A DNA stretch of 46,486 nucleotides from Flammeovirga kamogawensis (GCF_018736065.1 NZ_CP076131.1:1-46486), one strand, 5' to 3'; counted from the stretch's first letter, positions 32,712 to 41,822 are shown. Translations and numbers: made by a program. Notes: generated by a model from the letters alone, not told the origin.

Positions 32712-33341
32712 ATGACAACGAAAAATGTAACAGCAAAAGTAGTTAAGGCTACAAAAGATACAGCTATAGAGAAAGAAGTAATTGCAGTAAATGACCTTCC
32801 AGAGGTGAAGTATTATGAGGGTGCTCCTTTGCAATATAGAGCAGATTGTAAGAACGGTAAATTCAATATCAATGGCCGTAAAGAGGTTGGTGATAATTTG
32901 GTAATTACGCCTATTGCATGGCGGTTTTTTACGGATGATATTCTTGGAATGGGAAAAAAGAACTGGGTGGAGCTATTTTTTATCAACGAACAAAATTGCT
33001 TATCTGCAATCATGTTTCATGGCTACAGTCGTGAAAACTTGGAGAATTTGGCTTCGGACCTCTTTTACACTGATGTTACTCTTGGAGACATCAATCTAAC
33101 AATCAGTTTTGAGAAGAAGCAAAATAAGTCAGTGAAAAGCACGTATTATATTGCCTCTTTTGAGTTTGATGTAGTGGATGAAGAAGATAGAAAAATCTTG
33201 AAAGAACGTATTGAGGGCTTAAAAATATTTAGAAGAGAGACGTTAAATGAAGATTGTGATTTTCAATCAACGGAGAATTTCTTCAACCCGCACTTTGTGG
33301 AAGAAGCACAGGCAATCGATGTAAAAGTTGATAATAATTAA
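32712..33341 (+). CDS. Unknown protein next to RecE-like nuclease; candidate DNA-binding partner
   Basis: A 209-residue protein with a central mixed beta domain (GKFNINGRKEVGDNLVITPI, AWRFFTDDILGMGKKNWVEL, SAIMFHGYSRENLENLAS) and an acidic tail. No family is recognised. In phage and plasmid recombination cassettes the gene before an exonuclease often encodes a single-strand annealing or binding protein; position and the acidic tail, as in SSB-like proteins, make this worth testing, but the fold is not evident. Confidence 0.55.
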   Translation: MTTKNVTAKVVKATKDTAIEKEVIAVNDLPEVKYYEGAPLQYRADCKNGKFNINGRKEVGDNLVITPIAWRFFTDDILGMGKKNWVELFFINEQNCLSAIMFHGYSRENLENLASDLFYTDVTLGDINLTISFEKKQNKSVKSTYYIASFEFDVVDEEDRKILKERIEGLKIFRRETLNEDCDFQSTENFFNPHFVEEAQAIDVKVDNN

Positions 33342-33358
33342 TAGGGGATAATAGAATG

Positions 33359-33379
33359 GGGGGAGCACTTTGCTCTTCC
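33359..33379 (+). terminator. Intergenic hairpin 5
   Basis: GGGAGCA (33361-33367) faces TGCTCTTCC (33371-33379) across CTT, with one mismatch, then TATTTTTTCAC. Confidence 0.5.
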
Positions 33380-33411
33380 TATTTTTTCACTTCAAAAACT
33401 AAAATTATAAG

Positions 33412-34152
33412 ATGAATAATCAAGAATCATTAATAGCACAGCAGTTGGATGAATACAACGAAAATTTATACCAACAGATGAATATTCCAAAGGTGAGAAC
33501 TTTTGAAATGAGAGATAAGGATTACAGGAATCATCCTGCAATTTCTAATTCTGATTTATCGGTGGCAAAGAAAATTATTGAAGGGAAACCGATCACTAAG
33601 AATACTAAAGCTTTCAGGAAAGGAAGGTTTATTCATGAAGCTATCCTGGAGCCGTTGAAATGGGAAAAGACGAAAATATTTATTCCTACGGTGGAGAAAG
33701 TTGAGGTAGAAGAGATCGCTAATATTGTTTTGAATAATCCTGTTTTTAGTGAGTTACTTTCTCGTGGGTATTGGAAGTTTGAACAGTGTGTTTTTTGGGA
33801 AGATCCAGTAACAGGAATTTCTTGTAAGGCGAAAATGGATATGCATTTGGGTGATCTAATTATAGGTGACTTGAAGACAACAAGAAGAGAAAGTCATGAA
33901 GACTTTTTAAAGGATGCAATGACGTTTGATTATGATAAGCAGGTAGCATTTTATAGCACTCCTTTTCATGCGAAGCTCTTTTTATTGATTGGTGTTTCTA
34001 AAGGGAAGGATACTTTGGGTGAACTGTTTATTGAAGAGATACCGCAAAAGAGTGAATGGATGGTTACAGGTATGCAAAAGGTTGTTGAGTTGATGAAGGC
34101 TATAAATTCTGATGCTAGTCTTTTAAAGGCGGTGTACGAGGCTAGAAAATAG
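33412..34152 (+). CDS. RecE/Cas4-like PD-(D/E)XK exonuclease (DUF3799-type)
   Basis: A 246-residue protein with the DUF3799/RecE pattern: AISNSDLSVAKKII, FRKGRFIHEAILEPL (His75), then the nuclease core GISCKAKMDMHLGDLIIGDL followed by KTTR, with Asp143 and the DLK at 153-155, and the QVAFY (Gln177) motif. Predicted to resect double-stranded DNA 5'-3' for homologous recombination or plasmid dimer or break repair. Preceded by hairpin 5; followed after 18 bases by the DUF2493 gene. Confidence 0.85.
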   Translation: MNNQESLIAQQLDEYNENLYQQMNIPKVRTFEMRDKDYRNHPAISNSDLSVAKKIIEGKPITKNTKAFRKGRFIHEAILEPLKWEKTKIFIPTVEKVEVEEIANIVLNNPVFSELLSRGYWKFEQCVFWEDPVTGISCKAKMDMHLGDLIIGDLKTTRRESHEDFLKDAMTFDYDKQVAFYSTPFHAKLFLLIGVSKGKDTLGELFIEEIPQKSEWMVTGMQKVVELMKAINSDASLLKAVYEARK

Positions 34153-34170
34153 GTAGACAAGAAACGATTT

Positions 34171-34617
34171 ATGATAATGGAATATAGAGTAAATAACAAC
34201 GTATCATTTAAAAATAAATTGATAATAGCAGGTACAAGAAGCTTTAAGGATCATGCTTTATTGGATAGCTATACTAAGGAATTTACAGCGGTTTTTAATC
34301 TTTATGCTTTAAATACGGAGTTGGTTTCTGGAGGAGGGAAAGGAGCTGATGAAATAGGGGAGGAATTTGGTAGAAGGTACGGTTTTAATGTGAAGCGGTT
34401 TCTTCCAGATTGGTCTGTTGGTAAAAAGGCGGGTCCTATGCGAAATCGTCAGATGGCGGAGTATGCTACGCACTTGATTTGTTTTTGGGATGGCGTAAGT
34501 CCAGGTACTAAAAATATGATGCAGTTAGCAAAGAGATACAATCTTACTTTTTGGGTAATTAATTATAAGACATTGGCGATTGTAAATGAAAATAGGCCGT
34601 TGAGGTTTATGGAATAA
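34171..34617 (+). CDS. DUF2493 / YspA-like SLOG-fold protein
   Basis: A 148-residue Rossmann-like protein: KLIIAGTRSFKDHALLDSYT, LVSGGGKGADEIGEEFGRRY (nucleotide loop), KKAGPMRNRQMAEYATHLIC and GTKNMMQLAKRY, the standard DUF2493 motif set. The SLOG superfamily includes DprA and nucleotide-sensing or nucleotide-processing enzymes; the ligand here is unknown. Last gene of the operon, with a terminator at 34641-34672. Confidence 0.85.
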   Translation: MIMEYRVNNNVSFKNKLIIAGTRSFKDHALLDSYTKEFTAVFNLYALNTELVSGGGKGADEIGEEFGRRYGFNVKRFLPDWSVGKKAGPMRNRQMAEYATHLICFWDGVSPGTKNMMQLAKRYNLTFWVINYKTLAIVNENRPLRFME

Positions 34618-34640
34618 GTGTTGTGATATAATATGTTTTA

Positions 34641-34672
34641 GAGTCTATTTTCTTATGAAGGTAGGCTCTTTT
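34641..34672 (+). terminator. Intrinsic terminator closing the 30.8-kb operon
   Basis: AGAGTCTA faces TAGGCTCT (one G-T pair) around a ~12-base loop, followed by TTTTTT. Confidence 0.7.
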
Positions 34673-34748
34673 TTATGTCTAAATTCCACTTTTTTTATAT
34701 AAAATTCGTTAGCTTTAGTTTTTCAAAGCTAAAACTAACGAATACAAA

Positions 34749-35489
34749 ATGAACAAGTTTACATTATTTTTAATGTTGATTATTAGTTATACTACATCAG
34801 CTCAAACCCTAACTGAAATTTTCATTAACATCCCCTCTGAAATATCAGGTAATCTCACTGCTGAAGAACAAAGAACTATTTTGCAAAAGCTTGATGATAA
34901 TTCCATATCATTTTACAAAAACAGTATTACCAATGAAATTTCTATGATGGATGATAGCGATATTGATTTAGAAGATTATGGTATTATGGGATATTATTTA
35001 AACCCTTTTTTACCTAAAAACGGTTATTACAAAATAACACAAGCGATACCACTTTCTCAAGGAGTAGATTTTGAAAATGTCTGTTATTGGAATTTAGATA
35101 ATGGATCAAAACTAGTTGCTAAAGTTTCTTGTTTTGGATCTTATTGTTGTGGTCCAATACCCGAAAATATCACTTTTTACAATTATAAAAATCTTCGTTT
35201 TGAAAAATTAGAAACCGAAGATATCTTTCCATCACCAACCTATGAAGATATTGTTGATATAGAAAAAATGAAACAAGATGGTCATGACCCTGAAAAATAT
35301 AAAGACTTTATTTTACCCAAAATCAATAACAATTACGAACTTCCTATACAGGGAAAAAATATCACCATTGCCATTGAAGTTTATGATTATCTTGAAGAAG
35401 AATCAGAGATGTATTACATTGTGGAGCCCTATATTAAAGGAGCTATCACCTACCTTTGGAAGGATGGGCATTTTGAAATTGAGAAATAA
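34749..35489 (+). CDS. Secreted protein, unknown
   Basis: A 246-residue protein with a signal peptide (LFLMLIISYTTSAQ, cleavage after AQ). The mature part has a Cys cluster (VSCFGSYCCGP) and acidic stretches. No family assigned. Its end abuts a long non-coding region. Confidence 0.65.
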   Translation: MNKFTLFLMLIISYTTSAQTLTEIFINIPSEISGNLTAEEQRTILQKLDDNSISFYKNSITNEISMMDDSDIDLEDYGIMGYYLNPFLPKNGYYKITQAIPLSQGVDFENVCYWNLDNGSKLVAKVSCFGSYCCGPIPENITFYNYKNLRFEKLETEDIFPSPTYEDIVDIEKMKQDGHDPEKYKDFILPKINNNYELPIQGKNITIAIEVYDYLEEESEMYYIVEPYIKGAITYLWKDGHFEIEK

Positions 35490-35917
35490 AAACAACTATT
35501 TTCTACTTTCTTTAATAGAGCTCCCTTTATCCTGCCTATGGCCATATACCAGATGAAAGTATAACCAATTCATTTTGTTGTATATAGCAACTTTAATTAA
35601 TATTTTCCTTGTTGCGCAATGAATGACGATGTTCCTGCACAGCACATATAAGGAATTATATGTACCATGCTTTAAACACTGCTCATACATGAATGTATAA
35701 GCAATGTTGGTTGCTTTGTGGTTAATTGATAGTTGGCCTTTTCTCTCGTTCGGAGTTTTGGTTACTTTCCCCACCCACCGGAGAGTTTTGTACTCGTGTT
35801 AGTGGGGTGGTGGGCCCTTGGTGTAAGAATGATGGAGGGACTTCTTTTGCTGACGAAGGTATATTATAAATGTTATAACATTTCACTATATTTGTTATAA
35901 CATTAAATAATTAAGAT
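35490..35917. other. Non-coding stretch, 428 bp
   Basis: A strong hairpin CCCCACCCACC (35769-35779) / GGGGTGGTGGG (35803-35813), an element end GTAAGAATGATGGAGGG (35823-35839), and the mazEF operators (35870-35902). Nothing else recognised. Confidence 0.5.
35870..35902. promoter_or_regulatory. mazEF operator palindromes
   Basis: TGTTATAACA occurs twice (35871-35880 and 35893-35902), each a perfect palindrome, centred 22 bases apart and just upstream of mazE. MazE-type proteins bind such sites with MazF. Confidence 0.65.
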
Positions 35918-36235
35918 ATGAAGGTTATAGAGACAAAAATTAAATCATTCGGCAACAGTAAAGGAATAATTATCCCTTCTCGTATGATTAAAAGATTGGG
36001 TTTTTTAGAAGATGTAATTATTACTGAAGATTCTAATGGGATTCGCATAACTAATAACTCTAAAGATCACGCATACCTCTTAAAGAAGAAAATAGAACAG
36101 CTTAGAAAGTCTAAGGCTGAAATATTTAAGACAATGAATCAAGAGATTAGAGATATGACCAAAGAGGAACATGATACTTTAGACAATGATCTTGAAAATT
36201 TCAATGATTTTGACATACTCGAAGACAATGAATAG
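35918..36235 (+). CDS. mazE: MazE-type antitoxin (AbrB/SpoVT fold)
   Basis: A 105-residue protein. The N-terminal swapped-hairpin DNA-binding domain (IKSFGNSKGIIIPSRMIKRL) is followed by an acidic helical tail (DNDLENFNDFDILEDNE) that would wrap MazF. Longer than E. coli MazE (~80 residues). It overlaps mazF by 8 bases. Confidence 0.88.
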   Translation: MKVIETKIKSFGNSKGIIIPSRMIKRLGFLEDVIITEDSNGIRITNNSKDHAYLLKKKIEQLRKSKAEIFKTMNQEIRDMTKEEHDTLDNDLENFNDFDILEDNE

Positions 36236-36560
36236 AGGTGAAATTTGGAATGTAAACTTTAATCCTGCAAACGGAGATGAGATACAGAAAACAAGACCTG
36301 CTATAATAATTAGTAGTGATGAGATAAAAGGTTTAAAACTTAAGGCAATAATACCAATATTAGAAGTACGTAAACCTCAGTCAAGGCATATTAAAATTAT
36401 TAAGTCTAAATCGAATGGTTTAGCAAAGGATAGCCATGCAGATACTTTTCAGATAAAAAGTGTGAGTACTGACCGTTTTGTTAAAAAAATGGGAGTACTT
36501 ACAGAAGAAGAGTTAGCAGATATTGGAGCAATGGCTATGCTTGTATTAGGTCTACTATAG
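36228..36560 (+). CDS. mazF: MazF/PemK-type endoribonuclease toxin
   Basis: A 110-residue toxin from ATG 36228, overlapping the mazE stop: GEIWNVNFNPANGDEIQKTR followed by PAIIISS, then SHADTFQIKSVSTDRFVKKM, the usual MazF strands and loops. Predicted to cleave mRNA at short motifs and neutralised by MazE. The stop is followed directly by an IS4 remnant, so an insertion ended just past the gene. Confidence 0.9.
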   Translation: MNRGEIWNVNFNPANGDEIQKTRPAIIISSDEIKGLKLKAIIPILEVRKPQSRHIKIIKSKSNGLAKDSHADTFQIKSVSTDRFVKKMGVLTEEELADIGAMAMLVLGLL

Positions 36561-36960
36561 TAGACACCCAAATTACCATCATAATCTAAAAGTGTGTGGA
36601 TTTTGATATCTCCTTTAGTGGTTTTGTATTTCGCCCAATTGTAAAGGTTTAAACACAAACTAATGGTTGAAGAATCCAATAGGAATATCTTATATTTTAT
36701 ACGGAATTTAGTTTGCTTAAAGCTTGCTTGCTACCCTCATTGAATAAGTAGCTTATAATAATACTCCCTAAACAAAATCTAATCTCGGTTCTTGTTTTGC
36801 TAACTAATCGTTGATTTAGATGGAGACATTTGTATACCTAAATGATTAAGATTACCAGTTGCTGACCTCAAACCATTACTGATATCACGAATAGTTTGAC
36901 TTTTTGCAAATTGACAAAAAAGCATTGAGACCAAGTGAGTCCAACTTGTAAAGCCTTTTT
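36561..36960 (-). pseudogene. IS4-family transposase remnant (DUF4372 type)
   Basis: Minus strand from ~36960: KGFTSWTHLVSMLFCQFAKS, TIRDISNGLRSATGNLNHLG and SPSKSTIS, then a frameshifted linker, then the start of the DDE domain (LLDSSTISLCLNLYNWAKYK, TTKGDIKIHTLLDYDGNLGV) ending at the mazF stop. The catalytic centre and C-terminus are gone. The upstream edge is fused to a Tn3-type end. Confidence 0.8.
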
Positions 36961-36971
36961 TTTGTTTATCA

Positions 36972-37304
36972 GGGTTGTTCCGGATACGTGCAAAAACGGC
37001 AAGAGCTAATATAATAAACATTAGATCAAATTTTTAACAGGATTAAAATTCGGTATATTATTTAAATTAAGTACAAATTCTCCATATATTCTGATACGCT
37101 CCCTCATATAAGGACTTAACCCTTCCAACATTTCATCAGTAATGACTACCCCTTCTTTTTAGATGAAATGAAGATAATACAATTGTAAAATAAGTAGCAT
37201 GTTGATTTTTTCAACATCCAATTTTGGGTTGAGTAAAATTAAAAGTATGCGTTTTTGATAGTGTTAGGGGTGTTTTGTCATTTTTGCGCTTATCAGGAAC
37301 GCGG
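36972..37304. mobile_element. Tn3-derived miniature element, copy B
   Basis: The left 38-bp end (36972-37009) matches copy A except GGGT-TG instead of GGGG-CG at the outermost bases. The right end near 37274-37300 is the diverged inverted copy. The interior (minus strand) reads as the last ~40 residues of a Tn3-family transposase (phrases LEGLSPYMRERIRIYGEFVL, NIPNFNPVKNLI). Confidence 0.65.
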
Positions 37305-37342
37305 GTGTCTTAGGGGTAAAATGCTGAGTGGCCTTTCACCGT

Positions 37343-37402
37343 TGGTATGATGGAGGGAGCTCTTAATGCAGCCTAAAGTTGCAATTGTTATTAGAATTCA
37401 AG
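37343..37402. repeat. Element end plus 32-bp repeat
   Basis: A diverged CCCTCCAT-type end (37343-37357) followed by the 32-bp sequence identical to 10109-10140. Scar of mobile DNA next to the AraC gene. Confidence 0.6.
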
Positions 37403-37435
37403 ATTTCAATTCCTAGTTCATATGGTCAATTTAGC

Positions 37436-38440
37436 TTATTTATAAGCTTGTATTTTTCGTAATGAAGAAGGAGGATATCCAAAATGTTGTTTAAAAACTC
37501 TGCTCATATGTGCCACATGACTAAAGCCTAAGTCTGCCGCAATATTTGTAAGGCTTTCATCTGAATGCTGGACTTTTTGCCTTACCATTTCTACCTTCTG
37601 AAGATTATAAAATTTTAATACTGGCATTTTATATACATACTTAAATAAACGATGAATTTTGGAGATACTCATTCCATATTCTATACTCAAATCATCTAAT
37701 CTCGGTAGACTATCTATATTAGACAATATCTGATCTTTTATAGATAAAATAACCTTTAAGTCTATAGAATGTATTTTCTTCTGAATATTACTAGGATTTT
37801 CTGCTTCTAATTGTTCGGTAATGACACTTATAATATCTAAGGATTTGGAAAAAGGGATAATCTTTCGTCCTTGCTCGGAGAAGCCATGATTAAAAATGGT
37901 TTTTATATAACCTTCAATTTCACTATTTAGAGGAAGGTAATGTATCCATGGGTTCGGATCTTCAATTAGCTGGCTTAATTTAAAATCTTTTCTGGTCACA
38001 AATTTATAATATAAGTCTTGAGGGAATTTGATCACAATCCATCGGTTATTAATTCCTTTAGGATATTCAATTTCAAAGTGCTGATTCGAATTATAGATAA
38101 AAATACCGCTGCTATTAAATTCATTAGCATTTTTGATGTTTAGTATGCTTCCTGAAAATCCTATTCGAATATAAATATAATTGATATCCGATTTTGGCAT
38201 TTGAATAAACGTTATAGGCTGAAAGGTAGTTGCTTCACATAACTCCACAGAAATTACATCAAAAAAAGAAAATAATTTTAGATGGAGTTTAAGTACCTCG
38301 TTATCGACATTTAATGTTTCTCCATCCCAAGTTCCATTGTATTGATCAGCAAGGTATTTGTAATTGTTAGATGTTTTTACATCTGTAAATTTTATGGTTG
38401 CGCTTAAAGTTGTATTAGGCATATAAAGAGTATTTATCAA
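37436..38440 (-). CDS. AraC-family transcriptional regulator
   Basis: A 334-residue protein. The C-terminal ~95 residues are the double HTH of AraC/XylS: DDLSIEYGMSISKIHRLFKY, then SLTNIAADLGFSHVAHMSRV followed by FKQHFGYPPSSLR. The N-terminal half is an effector or dimerisation domain without a clear family. It is transcribed divergently from the M20 peptidase at 38807 across a 366-bp gap and is the obvious candidate regulator of it. Confidence 0.88.
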   Translation of the reverse strand: MINTLYMPNTTLSATIKFTDVKTSNNYKYLADQYNGTWDGETLNVDNEVLKLHLKLFSFFDVISVELCEATTFQPITFIQMPKSDINYIYIRIGFSGSILNIKNANEFNSSGIFIYNSNQHFEIEYPKGINNRWIVIKFPQDLYYKFVTRKDFKLSQLIEDPNPWIHYLPLNSEIEGYIKTIFNHGFSEQGRKIIPFSKSLDIISVITEQLEAENPSNIQKKIHSIDLKVILSIKDQILSNIDSLPRLDDLSIEYGMSISKIHRLFKYVYKMPVLKFYNLQKVEMVRQKVQHSDESLTNIAADLGFSHVAHMSRVFKQHFGYPPSSLRKIQAYK

Positions 38441-38806
38441 TTAAACTAGATGTTCGTATCAAGAGTAAAAATAAGCATATTATCCCAACAACGAATTTTA
38501 AAAGCATTTCATATTTACCTTCAGTCCAAAAGAACGAAATTTATTCAATTACTCTAAGTAATTATATAAGGGTTTCAATCTGAATCAATTACCTGCAATG
38601 TATTTTACAAATCACCACTTTGACCTAATGAGTTAATTACTTGCGAGTATGGTGCAACAAAAGGGAGTGAGAAACCTACATCTTTGTAATGTTGGTAATA
38701 ACAATTCACTTTTAATTCTACAATCGATTATCAACGTGTACTAGACATAAAAGTGAAATCAACTTAGAGTTGAAACTTAATTTATTCATTACAAAAAATA
38801 GAAACC

Positions 38807-40363
38807 ATGTTAAAAGTAAGAAATGTATTTTCAGTAGTATTAGTCTCTTTACTAACCCTATCGTTAAATCAGCTTATTGCCCAAAACGCATCAAATATTC
38901 CAACTGTAAATACGAAGGATTTTTCATCTTTGCAGATGAAAGGTGTTGAACAAATTACAATAGATGTTGATTTGAAGGGTGCTGTAAATCGATTATCAAA
39001 AGCAGTGCAATTTAAAACTATATCAAATCAGGATAGAAGTGATTTTGATACTATTGCGTTTAGTAATTATCATCAGTTTATTGAAGAATCTTATCCACTT
39101 GTTCATCAAACACTAACAAAAGAAGTGTTGGGAGATCCCCGCCCATATAGTTTATTATATAAATGGGAAGGAACTAACCCAAATCTTCAACCAGCCTTGT
39201 TTTATGCGCATCAAGATGTTGTGCCTGTTCCTGCAGATTCTAGAGATCAGTGGAAAGAAGATCCTTTTTCAGGAGTCGTAAAAGACGGTTACATTTGGGG
39301 TCGTGGTGTATTAGATGATAAAAACCAGATTCACGCCATTTTAGAAGCTGCTGAAATGAAAATTAAAGAAGGTTGGCAACCCTCCAGAACCATCTATTTT
39401 GTTTTTGGTCAGGATGAAGAAGTAGGTGGAGCAGAAGGTGCTAAAGTTGTTGCAGATGTACTAGAAGCACGTGGCATTGAGAGATTTGCTTATGTAATGG
39501 ACGAGTCTGCACCATTAACACCCGGTATTTTTCCAGGAATCAAAGATAATACGGCATTAATAGGTATTGCCCAAAAGGGATTTATCAGTTTAGAACTTAA
39601 AATTGATGGGATTGGTGGACACTCATCTATGCCACCAGAAGAATCTAATATAGGTATTCTTGCCACTGCAATTACAAAATTAGAAAAAGCACAATTTCCC
39701 TATAAAATTCACCCAGCAGTGCGTCATCAATATCGTTATATGGGGCCAGAACTCGAAGAAACTAAAAAACCATTATATGCTGCCATTGCTTTTGGTAAAG
39801 AAGATGAACTAACCGATTATGAAAAACAATTTATTGAAGAAATGTCGACCAACGAGGTAACAAGAGCCATGCTCCACACTACCATTGCAACAACTATGTT
39901 CAATGCAGGCATTAAAGATAATGTATTGCCCCCAACAGCTACTGCAGTGGTTAATTTTAGACCAATGCCCGGAGATACTCCTGAAGTGATTATTGAACAC
40001 GTTAAAAAAGCTATTAACGATGATCGTATCAATATCAAAAACATTTCGGCTTCTACACCGGCTACTAATATTGCCAATCCAAATTCGGATGCTTATAAAG
40101 CCCTAGAAAAAACCATTCATCAAACTTGGGGTAACGACTTAATTGTATCGCCTTTTTTTGTGGTAGGCGGTTCAGATTCGAAACACTTTCAAGCTAGAGA
40201 TTTTGCTCCGGATGTTTATACAATTACTGCAATACAGTTAGAGAATACTATTGAGTTTAAAGGATTTCACGGTGTAAACGAAAGAATCTTAATTAAAGAA
40301 TATGGAAAATCAATCGGATTTTTCTATCAAATGTTTAATAATCTAGAGTTAATGGATTATTAA
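38807..40363 (+). CDS. Secreted M20-family peptidase, PM20D1/CPS1-like
   Basis: A 518-residue protein with a signal peptide (VVLVSLLTLSLNQLIAQ). Metallopeptidase motifs: FYAHQDVVPV (His135, Asp137), WGRGVLDDK (Asp170 bridging), FGQDEEVGG (catalytic Glu204, metal Glu205) and a late FHGVNERI His. The lid domain contains IGIAQKGFISLELKIDGIGG followed by HSSMPP. The closest described group is carboxypeptidase S / PM20D1, which cleaves or forms N-acyl amino acids and dipeptides. All metal ligands are present, so it is likely active in the periplasm. Terminator at 40375. Confidence 0.9.
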   Translation: MLKVRNVFSVVLVSLLTLSLNQLIAQNASNIPTVNTKDFSSLQMKGVEQITIDVDLKGAVNRLSKAVQFKTISNQDRSDFDTIAFSNYHQFIEESYPLVHQTLTKEVLGDPRPYSLLYKWEGTNPNLQPALFYAHQDVVPVPADSRDQWKEDPFSGVVKDGYIWGRGVLDDKNQIHAILEAAEMKIKEGWQPSRTIYFVFGQDEEVGGAEGAKVVADVLEARGIERFAYVMDESAPLTPGIFPGIKDNTALIGIAQKGFISLELKIDGIGGHSSMPPEESNIGILATAITKLEKAQFPYKIHPAVRHQYRYMGPELEETKKPLYAAIAFGKEDELTDYEKQFIEEMSTNEVTRAMLHTTIATTMFNAGIKDNVLPPTATAVVNFRPMPGDTPEVIIEHVKKAINDDRINIKNISASTPATNIANPNSDAYKALEKTIHQTWGNDLIVSPFFVVGGSDSKHFQARDFAPDVYTITAIQLENTIEFKGFHGVNERILIKEYGKSIGFFYQMFNNLELMDY

Positions 40364-40374
40364 TTCCATAGTAT

Positions 40375-40399
40375 TTCTTGGAGTTTTTTACTCCAAGAA
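40375..40399 (+). terminator. Hairpin after the M20 peptidase
   Basis: TTCTTGGAG (40375-40383) and CTCCAAGAA (40391-40399) form a perfect 9-bp stem with a T-rich loop. Confidence 0.65.
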
Positions 40400-40455
40400 T
40401 GCCTAAAAAACACTTTGAGCCAATCAGTTAACTACTTGAAATTCGGGAAACACCC

Positions 40456-40545
40456 AATACTCAGAATATAGTAGATTTTTTCAAAATACTAAAGTTCTGC
40501 ACTGAAAGTGCAGAACTTTAAACCCATTTATGAAACCAATAAAAG
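40456..40545. mobile_element. IS200/IS605-type end remnant
   Basis: ~90 bp closely match 44925-45010 upstream of the tnpA gene: TAGTAGATTTTTT, AAATACTAAAGTTCTGCAC, the hairpin GTTCTGCAC-TGAAA-GTGCAGAAC, then TTTAAACCCATTT. Only the left end of the element is present. Confidence 0.7.
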
Positions 40546-40616
40546 AGTATTTATTTAATATCACTCTTATTATATAATTCTCTATCCCAATCATTTTCTA
40601 AAATACCTTTTCTTTG

Positions 40617-40821
40617 TATCAGATCTCTATTTTTTAGGTATTTATTAAAAATAATTTACTATTGAATAATTGATTTACAATTAATTAAAATTATTGGATT
40701 TTTATTTAAAAACACTTCTGTATAAAGTTAAATAAATGTTACTGTAGATCAGTATATGTTAGATAATGAGTTAGTTATAATGCCATCTGGTACATGGTCG
40801 TAAGAATCATAGAGGAAGCTC
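40617..40821. mobile_element. MITE copy 2, left end missing
   Basis: Direct copy of the interior and right end of 6163-6391 with scattered changes; the right end is diverged (AATCATAGAGGAAGCTC). Confidence 0.7.
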
Positions 40822-40880
40822 ATTTAAGGGTGGTTAATGATATTTTATCGTGAGACATTGGTCTTCTTAAAAAAAATAGT

Positions 40881-40903
40881 AGAACGTATCAAGGTTACGT
40901 TCT
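40881..40903. repeat. Small hairpin upstream of the nucleotidase gene
   Basis: AGAACGTA pairs with TACGTTCT (8-bp perfect stem). Confidence 0.45.
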
Positions 40904-40971
40904 ATGCCACTATATTAATAATTGTTGGTGATGACTAGCCAATAAAATCATTTACCTGTAAAATATACCCA

Positions 40972-41550
40972 ATGGAGAAACAAATTTTATACATCGATAT
41001 GGATGGTGTTACTGTTGATTACAAACCATCAGAATCTAAAAATGAAGATGGCTTCTTCTTAGATATGCCCCCAATTAATAATGCGGTTGCTTCAATAAAA
41101 AAGTTATCAAAGGTCTTTGATATATATTTCCTTTCTACAGCTCCTTGGTCTAACCCAAACGCATGGAAAGAAAAACGTCTTTGGATTGAAAAACATTTTG
41201 GAAATGATTTCAAAAAAAGATTAATCTTAACACACCATAAGCATTTAAATAAGGGTGATTTTCTAATTGATGATAGACCCTATGCTAATGGTGCTGATAA
41301 GTTTGAGGGTGATCTTATCCATTTTGGAAGTGACCTTTTCAAAGATTGGAATTCTATCCTTAATTATTTATGCTTTGAAGTAATTGATATTCCAGATATG
41401 GCTTTCTTTTATTGGGATAAAAAAAACAAAAGATTCAAAAATGAAGAGGATGCAGTTTCATTTTTTAGAGAAATAAGAAAGCAAACTTCATGTGCAAATT
41501 TATATGATAATTCGGGTCTAAATCTTTTTGAGGTAGAGTATTACTTATAA
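40972..41550 (+). CDS. 5'(3')-deoxyribonucleotidase-like HAD phosphatase
   Basis: A 192-residue HAD-fold protein: YIDMDGVTVDY (nucleophile and acid/base Asp), FDIYFLSTAPWSNPNAWKEK (motif II region of the NT5C family), GDFLIDDRPYANG (motif IV DD). Predicted to dephosphorylate deoxynucleoside 5'- or 3'-monophosphates. The C-terminal ~50 residues after LNYL are extra relative to the minimal family. Single gene between a MITE and the resolvase. Confidence 0.85.
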   Translation: MEKQILYIDMDGVTVDYKPSESKNEDGFFLDMPPINNAVASIKKLSKVFDIYFLSTAPWSNPNAWKEKRLWIEKHFGNDFKKRLILTHHKHLNKGDFLIDDRPYANGADKFEGDLIHFGSDLFKDWNSILNYLCFEVIDIPDMAFFYWDKKNKRFKNEEDAVSFFREIRKQTSCANLYDNSGLNLFEVEYYL

Positions 41551-41616
41551 TTAATACGTGCTTGTATTAGAAGAGCCAAGAATAATTACAACTACAACAC
41601 GACCAAACACATATTC

Positions 41617-41767
41617 GAATAGTACTATTTTTTATAACGAAAAGCGGATGAATTACGCGCGGGGACCGCTCGTAAAACCTTAAAAAACGGGTGAATTACG
41701 CTCGGAAAATAGCCAAAAACCGCTTGTAAACGGGCAATTTCCGCGATTTATCAGAATAGTACTATTT
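41617..41767. other. Candidate res recombination site
   Basis: GAATAGTACTATTT occurs at 41617-41630 and 41754-41767 (core AATAGTACTATT palindromic), 137 bases apart. Between them are locally GC-rich repeats GGATGAATTACGC and GGGTGAATTACGC and CCGCTYGTAAA. It lies 56 bases past the resolvase gene's 3' end. Confidence 0.5.
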
Positions 41768-41822
41768 CCAAATCATATTTTTAAGGTAGACATAGGTCTT
41801 CATCATTGATAATAGAGCCATT

